Source: DATDCY01 sp031406795 [NCBI: Candidatus Rokuibacteriota bacterium]
GTDB lineage: Bacteria; JAUVQV01
Reading direction: 5' to 3'
Assembly: GCA_031406795.1 (NCBI GenBank)
Contig: JANOHV010000228.1
Location: 1-12,226, forward strand
Length of the DNA: 12,226 nucleotides
The stretch's first letter is position 1. Each line of letters begins with the position of its first letter. The notes under the pieces were generated by a model. That model ran no database searches. It saw only the letters and a list, made by a program, of their open reading frames with translations, and had not been told where the DNA came from. Positions 7,034 to 12,226 of this stretch are shown one piece after another. The position numbers were made by a program, and so were the translations under genes.

Positions 7034-8866
7034 TCATTCATCCTGCATCACCGAACGCATGAAGGCCTCGTTGCCCGGCGCCAGCCGCAGCGCGGTCACC
7101 GAGGCTTTCTGCGCCTCCTGCGCCCGGTCGAGTTTTCGCAGGGTCCGGCCCAGATCGCGCCAGGCGAAGGGGTCGAAGGGATTGAGTTCCAGCGCGCCTC
7201 GCAGCGCCGCCGCCGCCGTTTCGTGTTCGCCGAGCGCCGTCAGCGCAGTGGCGAGCACCACGTTCGCGGCCGGGTACCCGCTCCCCAGCCGCACGGCCTC
7301 GCGAGCGGCCGCGGCCGCGGCCGGGGCCCGCTTCAACTCCAGCAGCGCGCGCGCCGCCTTGACGTGGGCATACGGTGACGCGGGCGCAACCGCGCGCGCC
7401 TTCTCGTACTCCATGAGCCCGGCGCGCGCGTTGCCGCGCGCGCGCAGCAGGTCACCGAGCCGCAGGTGATTCTGCGCCGCCAGCGGCTGCCACTCGGCAA
7501 GATCCCAGGCCTCGGCTTCCCCGCTCCCGGCGAGGTGGTAGCCGGGGATCACGATGCCGGCGACCTCCCGGTAGCCGCGTTTCTCGAGCATCCGCCGCCA
7601 GCCCTCCTCGAAGCGCGCGAGCGGCTCGCCGATCGCCGCGAGCAGCACCGGATCCATGCCCGAGTACGCCGGCGCCCCGGCCAACGCCGCGATCATACGG
7701 CGCAGCCCGGCGACCTGCCAGCCCTCGATCAGATACTCGATGGCGAGCGCGCACTCCGCGAAGGCCAGCCGCACCGCGCTGCGCGAGGGCAGCTGCAAGA
7801 GCGCGGGCTCCATGGCCGCGAACGGTATCAATTGATCCTCGCGCAGCGCGCGCGCGACGAGACTGCGGTCGATGTCGTCGAGCACTGCCGCGTCCGCGGT
7901 GCGCCAGCGGGCCTCGCCGTAGCGCGCGAACCCCTCCTGGAGCCAGATCGGCGCGCGGTTGGCGCTCAGGCGCACCAGCAGATAGTGCAGATACTCGTGG
8001 TTCAGCACGTCGCGCCAGGGATAGCCGCGCGCGAGCAGCCGGGGCGAGAGCACCACGATCTTGTTGAAGGCGCTGACCCCCACCGCACCGGCGGACTCGA
8101 TGTCGCGCCGCGTCAGACCGGAAACGCGTTCGAAATCGTCCACGGACGGGGCGATCTCGACGCGCACTCTCGACGGCACGCGCTCGCCGAGCCAGGCCGC
8201 GGTCGCCGCGAAACCCGCCTCGAGCGCCTCGAGCGCCGGCTCGGCGAGCACCCAGTCGCGCTCGGGATCGAAGCGCACCACGAAGTGCTGGCTTTCCGCC
8301 GAGACAAGGCGCTCGTCCAGCGCGCGGCTCGCGGCCGCCAGCCGCGCGAAGGCGACGACGGGCTCCGAGGCGGCGACCGCCGGCGGCAGTTGTCCGAGAA
8401 GCCGCACCGCCTCCGCGTACTCCCCGGCCTGATGAGCGATGCGCGCAGCAAGCAGCAGGTCCTCCGGCTCCCGGGATACGCCGACCCCGGCAAGCGCCGC
8501 CCGGGCCGCCGGCACGTCCCAGCGCTCGAGTGCCGCGGCCGCCGCGATCCGCACGGCGCCGATCGGCGCGGCCGCATCGGGTGCGAGGCCGGCGCCCGTG
8601 ACCGGCTGGGCCCGCGTCTCTCCTCCAAGAACGAGCAACGCAATGAGCCCCGCCCCCGTGATCAGCAGCCGCTGCCGCGAGGCCAGGCCGCTCAAAAGGG
8701 TCCAGGCGCAAGCCGCACGAGTTGACGAACCGCGCAGGAAGCTCAAAAGGGTCCAGGTGCAAGGCGGGCGAGCCCTGAGGAATGAGGCGTACGAGCCGTA
8801 CGCCGCAGTGACGAAGGGCGAAGCCCAACGCCGCAGATGGGCCCTTTTCAGCTCCCTGCGCATCAT
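7034..8866 (-). CDS. Exported HExxH peptidase (MA-like) with C-terminal TPR repeats
   Basis: With the ATG at 8866 the product has 610 residues. A gluzincin-type zinc site is visible: NHEYLHYL with HEYLH at 290-294, and the likely third ligand in WLQEGFARYGE (Glu311). This matches peptidase MA-like families. Residues from about 465 to 605 are Ala/Leu-rich helical repeats of TPR type, and a shorter helical-repeat region lies at about 105-180. A signal-peptide-like stretch (RQRLLITGAGLIALLVLGGE at 64-83, then TRAQP) lies unusually far from the N-terminus, because residues 5-58 are encoded by a palindromic repeat. ATG 8866 makes an ATGA overlap with the upstream stop, the likeliest coupled start; TTG at 8695 would give an ordinary signal peptide. 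The substrate is unknown. The protein probably acts in the periplasm or at the membrane with the neighbouring DUF4175 protein. Confidence 0.8.
   Translation of the reverse strand: MMRRELKRAHLRRWASPFVTAAYGSYASFLRARPPCTWTLLSFLRGSSTRAACAWTLLSGLASRQRLLITGAGLIALLVLGGETRAQPVTGAGLAPDAAAPIGAVRIAAAAALERWDVPAARAALAGVGVSREPEDLLLAARIAHQAGEYAEAVRLLGQLPPAVAASEPVVAFARLAAASRALDERLVSAESQHFVVRFDPERDWVLAEPALEALEAGFAATAAWLGERVPSRVRVEIAPSVDDFERVSGLTRRDIESAGAVGVSAFNKIVVLSPRLLARGYPWRDVLNHEYLHYLLVRLSANRAPIWLQEGFARYGEARWRTADAAVLDDIDRSLVARALREDQLIPFAAMEPALLQLPSRSAVRLAFAECALAIEYLIEGWQVAGLRRMIAALAGAPAYSGMDPVLLAAIGEPLARFEEGWRRMLEKRGYREVAGIVIPGYHLAGSGEAEAWDLAEWQPLAAQNHLRLGDLLRARGNARAGLMEYEKARAVAPASPYAHVKAARALLELKRAPAAAAAAREAVRLGSGYPAANVVLATALTALGEHETAAAALRGALELNPFDPFAWRDLGRTLRKLDRAQEAQKASVTALRLAPGNEAFMRSVMQDE
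8690..8772. repeat. Direct repeat, two 32-base copies with 51-base period
   Basis: Copies at 8690-8721 and 8741-8772 agree at 28 of 32 positions, with the first 17 bases (GCTCAAAAGGGTCCAGG) identical. The 51-base period is a multiple of three, so in the overlapping minus-strand reading frame it repeats WTLLS with a 17-residue spacing (38-42 and 55-59) without a frameshift. The second copy is also the left arm of the adjacent palindrome. Confidence 0.8.
8741..8852. repeat. Long imperfect palindromic repeat element
   Basis: The left arm (8741-8792) and right arm (8798-8852) are imperfect inverted copies. The ends align as GCTCAAAAGGGTCCA versus GCTGAAAAGGGCCCA, and the centre is a perfect 7-base stem GGCGTAC / GTACGCC around a 5-base loop. 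This resembles, from memory, a family of large extragenic hairpins in GC-rich proteobacterial and deltaproteobacterial genomes with a CGTACGCC-type centre and GAAAAGGGCC-type ends. It lies inside the N-terminal part of the HExxH-TPR reading frame and has no stop in that frame. Confidence 0.75.
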
Positions 8867-11800
8867 TCGGCGATCCTCTGGTAATAGTCTTTGATGCGTT
8901 CCTCATAGCGCGCCGGGTAGCCGTCCTGAAGCGACTTCATGATCTCCTCGCGGAAGATCTTCGGCACGCGGTGATCCTGACGGCCGGGAATGAGAAAATT
9001 CCTCACGTCGGTGCCGCGCCGCCCACCGGAGCGACTGCCGCGGCGGGAGTCCGAGCCGGCACCGCCGGGCCGGCTGCCCCCCGGGGCGCCGAACCCCATC
9101 GGCGGGCCCGAACTGCCCCTGCGCATCTGCTCCATCTGCGACATCTCCTCCAGGGACTGTCCGGCCCGGTCCTTGGCGCGCTCGAGCGCCGCGAGCGCCG
9201 CGCGCTCCGGCGGAATGGCCCGGGCCGGTTCGCGACGCCCGAGAAGGCCGCCCGCCTCCCCCATCAGGCCGGCCGCCTCCTCGAGGCCGGCCCCGACCGC
9301 GGCGGGGAGAAACGGCAGCGCGGCGCGCAGGGTGGCCACCTCGGCGGCAAGGCCCGCGGCGGTCTGTCGCAACCCCTCCTGCTCGCGCGCGATCGCGTCG
9401 ATGCGCCCCCGCTCCTCGGGGGTGAGCACGTCGGGCTCGGCGGGTGGCAGCGCAGTCGGAGTCTGCTCGGACGCCATCTTGCGCAGCAACTGCTCGAGCC
9501 GCGGTCCGACTTGCCCCTCGAGAGCCTCCGTGCGCTGGAGCAGGGCCCGCTGGCGGTCCGCAAGGCCCTGCATCTTCGGCAGTGTGCTGCTCTTGAGCCG
9601 CTCGAGAGCCCGCGCGCTCCGCTCGTCGACCTCCTCCTCGGCCTGGCGCAACCGCTCGCGCAGCTCCGCCAGCTGCTTCGCCAGTTCGCGCGCCGCCTGG
9701 CGCGCCCCGGCGATGTCGCCCCGGTTCAGCAGCGCGCGCACCTTCTCCAGCGAGTCGAGCACCTCGTTCAGATCGAGGCTCTTGATCGCATCGCTATTGA
9801 GGAACTCCTCGGGCATCTGCTTATTCTGCGCCTGCAGCGCCTCGGAGAGCTCGCGCAAGGCCTGCTCGATCTGCTCGAGTTGCTTGAGCACCTCTTCGGC
9901 GGCGGCCCGATCGCCCGGGGAGAGACGCTCGAGGCTCTCGAGCAGCCGTTCCTCGGCCCCCGCCATCTCCTGTGAGCCGCTCTCGACATCCCCCATGCCC
10001 CGCTCGCGTTTCATCGCCTCGGCCATCAGCGCAAGATCTTCAGCCGTGCGTGCCGCCTGCTCGGCCGCCGTGGCGAGGAACCCGGTCTTCTGCCGCACCT
10101 CCTCCGCGGTGGCGCCGGTCGGCTCGAGGCCCGCCGCCATCTCCTGCATCGGGGCGAGCTGGCGCTCGCGCATCTCGGCGAGCCCCTGCCGGATCAGCTC
10201 CGCCTGCAGGATCGACTCCTCCCGCGCCGCCGGGTCGCGCTCCATCGCCTCCGCGAGCCGGGCGGCGATCTCTTCGGCGCGAGCGGCCGACTCGCGCGCC
10301 GTCTTCTGCAGACCCTCGGCCTCCTCCTCCGCCTTCCAGGAGAATTCCTCGTCACCCCGGGCCTGCTCCTCGAGTTCCTCGTAGCGCGCCTGCAGTTCGA
10401 GCTCCTCGCCCAACAACTGCAGCAGCTCCGCGGCGAGCTTCTCCATCGTCTCTCGCGTCTCTTCGCGCTTCTCCCGCGGGTCGGCGATGCGCACGCTGAT
10501 CGCGGCGGAAGCCGCGACCTTCGGACCAGAAATGGTGTCGTTGTCGGCCGCCTCGACAAAGCCGCTGACGACCTCGCCGGGCTGTGCCCCGAGGGCGGCG
10601 AGGTCCCATTCGTACTCGCCCCCCGCGCTGCGGGCACCGGCGGGCAGCGGCAGGGCCCAGCGGCGCTCGCCGGCCGCCGCGCGCGCCACGAAGGCAAGCC
10701 GCGAGATCCCGTAGTCATCGGCGCAGCGATAACGCACGGCAATCGTGCCGCGCGGGTCGCTCTCGATCTCGCCCGCGGGTTCGACCACCTCCACGGTGGG
10801 CACGGCGTCGGGAAGGTAGCGCACGGCGTACTCCGCGCCGCCGCCGTTGGTGAGCCCGCCGGCTTCCTCCAGTTCGATCCGGTACGATGTCCCGCCGTCG
10901 AGATAGAGATCGGCACGGTAACGCCGCTCGCCGTCCGGGCGCGCGGCGACCTTGTTGCTCCCGAAGACCAGCACCGCCTTCGCCGCCTCGACACTGGTCG
11001 TGAAAGCGATCTGGACCGTCGTGCCCTTGAGCGCCTCGATCTCCCCGCCGCCGGGGACGCTCCTCGACGGCAGGCCGCTGTAGGCCGGGTAGGTGTAACG
11101 GATCTCGAAGTTCCCGGCCGCCGGGGCATCGGCCACCCGTACCCGGTACCACGCCGAGGCGACGCCGCCGGCAAGAGCGCGATAGGTGAACTCCCCCGTG
11201 ACCGCCGCGAACCGCCAGACCCAGACACCGTCGGGGCCGCGCTCCATCTGCGCAACGCCCTCCCCGGGGGCGCCCGAATAGCCGAGGAGCACGCCGGCCG
11301 GACGCGCGCCGGCAGTGCGGACCCGCACCAGCAGATCCGCGCCGCGCGCGATCCGGGTGTCTCCCGGTTCGACGGCGAACTGCAGCCGGCCGAGCGGCCA
11401 GTACACCCGCGGGTCGACCAGCGCCCGCACCGCCGGACGGGGAATGCCGCCGGTGAATGCGACGGCCGCCAGCGCGCCCGCCGCCGCCGCCAGCAGCAGC
11501 GCCCCGGCGCGGAACGCGCGCCAGGAGACATACCGTCGCGGGGAGCCGGCGAGTCGATCGCCGGTGCTCGCCACGAGCGCGGCGACCAGAGGCGAGGAGA
11601 CGCCGGCGACCGGCGCCGCCAGCAGCGACGCCAGGTCGAGGCTGCTTTCGACGTCGTCGCGCAGATCCGGCTCGACCCGCTGGACCCTGCGGGCGGCCGC
11701 CCGCCGCGATGGTCGCGCCATGGCCAGGAAGACGCGCGCCGCGGCGAGCGCCAGTCCAAGCGTACCGGCAGCGGCCCGCGCGAAGGCGAACCACGGCCAC

Positions 11801-11934
11801 CGCGACAGGCGTTCGACGATCAGGGTGTTCAGGACAAGTGCGACGCCCGCGACGGTCAGGCAGCGCACCAGCGCGGCCGCGCTCGCCGCCACCGCGAGGT
11901 AGGTGCGCAGCCGGTCGAGAAAGCTGCCGATCAC
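8863..11934 (-). CDS. Large membrane-anchored coiled-coil protein, DUF4175-like
   Basis: The 1023-residue product has three hydrophobic segments near the N-terminus (about 13-39, 48-73 and 141-164). A beta-rich, Ig-like region follows (about 180-485; for example FEIRYTYPAYSGLPSR and YRCADDYGISRLAF). Next is a very long Glu/Arg/Leu/Ala helical region (about 485-930) typical of coiled coil, a Gly/Arg/Ser low-complexity linker (938-977), and a conserved-looking tail ending ERIKDYYQRIAE. This matches DUF4175/TIGR02302-type proteins, which often sit near MoxR/VWA gene sets; their biochemical role is not established. I choose GTG at 11934 because GGAGG lies five bases upstream. The longer frame from 12030 would overlap the previous gene and add a non-conserved leader. 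The stop overlaps the next ATG (ATGA). A scaffold role in the envelope is inferred. Confidence 0.8.
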   Translation of the reverse strand: MIGSFLDRLRTYLAVAASAAALVRCLTVAGVALVLNTLIVERLSRWPWFAFARAAAGTLGLALAAARVFLAMARPSRRAAARRVQRVEPDLRDDVESSLDLASLLAAPVAGVSSPLVAALVASTGDRLAGSPRRYVSWRAFRAGALLLAAAAGALAAVAFTGGIPRPAVRALVDPRVYWPLGRLQFAVEPGDTRIARGADLLVRVRTAGARPAGVLLGYSGAPGEGVAQMERGPDGVWVWRFAAVTGEFTYRALAGGVASAWYRVRVADAPAAGNFEIRYTYPAYSGLPSRSVPGGGEIEALKGTTVQIAFTTSVEAAKAVLVFGSNKVAARPDGERRYRADLYLDGGTSYRIELEEAGGLTNGGGAEYAVRYLPDAVPTVEVVEPAGEIESDPRGTIAVRYRCADDYGISRLAFVARAAAGERRWALPLPAGARSAGGEYEWDLAALGAQPGEVVSGFVEAADNDTISGPKVAASAAISVRIADPREKREETRETMEKLAAELLQLLGEELELQARYEELEEQARGDEEFSWKAEEEAEGLQKTARESAARAEEIAARLAEAMERDPAAREESILQAELIRQGLAEMRERQLAPMQEMAAGLEPTGATAEEVRQKTGFLATAAEQAARTAEDLALMAEAMKRERGMGDVESGSQEMAGAEERLLESLERLSPGDRAAAEEVLKQLEQIEQALRELSEALQAQNKQMPEEFLNSDAIKSLDLNEVLDSLEKVRALLNRGDIAGARQAARELAKQLAELRERLRQAEEEVDERSARALERLKSSTLPKMQGLADRQRALLQRTEALEGQVGPRLEQLLRKMASEQTPTALPPAEPDVLTPEERGRIDAIAREQEGLRQTAAGLAAEVATLRAALPFLPAAVGAGLEEAAGLMGEAGGLLGRREPARAIPPERAALAALERAKDRAGQSLEEMSQMEQMRRGSSGPPMGFGAPGGSRPGGAGSDSRRGSRSGGRRGTDVRNFLIPGRQDHRVPKIFREEIMKSLQDGYPARYEERIKDYYQRIAE

Positions 11935-11939
11935 GACGG

Positions 11940-11944
11940 CCTCC
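11940..11944 (-). promoter_or_regulatory. Shine-Dalgarno site of the DUF4175-like gene
   Basis: GGAGG (within GGGGGAGG) on the minus strand lies five bases before GTG at 11934, in the 20-base gap after the methyltransferase-like gene. It supports a GTG start and a protein 32 residues shorter than the longest frame. Confidence 0.75.
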
Positions 11945-11954
11945 CCCGCTTTGC

Positions 11955-12226
11955 TCACCGCCCGGGCATCCAGTGCCAGCGAGCGAGCAGCAGCAGCGTC
12001 AGCACCAGCCCGCCCGCCCAGGAGCGCCACTCCCGATGCTGCCGCACCAGCCCCCAGTCGAAAGACCCGCGGGCCTGCGCGTCGACGAACAGCCGGGGGA
12101 AGAAGCGGGGAACCTCGCGCGTGTAGGCCGAGAAAGCTTCGCCGAAGATCCCCGCGAGGAGGACCTCCTCCTTGCGGATGACCACGTGGTAGACCGGGAC
12201 GGCGAACAGCAGAAACGCCGCCAGCA
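11955..12226 (-). CDS. Isoprenylcysteine carboxyl methyltransferase-like membrane protein, C-terminal fragment (5' end outside window)
   Basis: The frame is open to the right edge, so only the last 89 or so residues are visible. They begin with a hydrophobic segment LAAFLLFAVPVYHVVI, then RKEEVLLAGIFGEAFSAYTR and EVPRFFPRL. This EE...FGxxYxxY...VPRFxP pattern is the C-terminal hallmark of bacterial ICMT/PEMT-type integral membrane methyltransferases, which use S-adenosylmethionine. Here FGEAFSAY replaces the more usual FGxxYxxY. A further C-terminal tail with another hydrophobic stretch (GGLVLTLLLLA) follows, longer than the simplest family members. GTG at 12185 is an internal codon rather than the start. 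The DUF4175 gene begins 20 bases later, so the two are probably cotranscribed. The methyl acceptor cannot be told from this fragment. Confidence 0.75.
   Translation of the reverse strand, partial: LAAFLLFAVPVYHVVIRKEEVLLAGIFGEAFSAYTREVPRFFPRLFVDAQARGSFDWGLVRQHREWRSWAGGLVLTLLLLARWHWMPGR

Noticed and set aside
7452-8906. 484-residue open frame on the - strand, and a 419-residue + frame at 7466-8725
   Set aside because: Both lie over the HExxH-TPR gene in other frames and have low-complexity Arg/Ala composition.
8990-11902. Several long frames on both strands (8990-10384 +, 10194-11759 -, 10715-11800 -, 11315-11902 +)
   Set aside because: All are shadows of the DUF4175-like gene. Ser/Arg/Pro-rich compositions are typical of out-of-frame reading of GC-rich coiled-coil DNA.
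11935-12030. Longer start of the DUF4175-like gene at 12030
   Set aside because: It would overlap the methyltransferase-like gene by 76 bases and add an unconserved leader; GTG 11934 has GGAGG at good spacing.

Overview
The window is GC-rich chromosomal DNA from a bacterium, probably a Gram-negative with a deltaproteobacterial-type gene repertoire (Myxococcota/Desulfobacterota-like). That guess rests on the style of the chemoreceptor signalling tip, the MoxR/DUF58/BatA/DUF4175 gene set and the extragenic repeats; no marker gene here fixes the taxonomy. The window is densely coding, and because of the base composition many long antisense or out-of-frame ORFs are open by chance.

Left part, + strand (1-2643): the 3' part of a methyl-accepting chemotaxis protein, then tilS (tRNA-Ile lysidine synthase) 10 bases downstream. 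tilS runs tail-to-tail into the opposing cluster, and the two stop codons interlock (2640-2643).

Right part, - strand, read from 12226 down to 2640: the C-terminal end of an isoprenylcysteine-methyltransferase-like membrane protein; a 1023-residue membrane-anchored coiled-coil protein of DUF4175 type; a secreted or membrane-tethered HExxH (peptidase MA-like) protein with TPR repeats; a 316-base spacer carrying a composite extragenic palindromic repeat; then moxR (AAA+ ATPase), a DUF58 protein and a BatA-like VWA membrane protein. The genes on each side of the spacer are tightly packed (ATGA overlap, 11-base overlap, 3-base gap), so this looks like two transcription units or one long one with an internal leader. 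The likely theme is a MoxR-VWA chaperone system serving the cell envelope: MoxR drives ATP-dependent remodelling, DUF58 and BatA supply VWA/MIDAS adaptor domains, and the DUF4175 and HExxH-TPR proteins are envelope partners or clients. This role is inferred from family knowledge and gene order.

The most unusual features are two non-coding repeats. One (6736-6895) has long terminal inverted repeats around REP-like palindromes in the moxR leader. The other (8741-8852, with a 51-base-period partial duplication next to it) is a long imperfect palindrome that is read through in frame as an odd N-terminal extension of the HExxH-TPR protein, ahead of its signal sequence. There are no tRNA/rRNA genes, CRISPR arrays, transposase genes or convincing intrinsic terminators.
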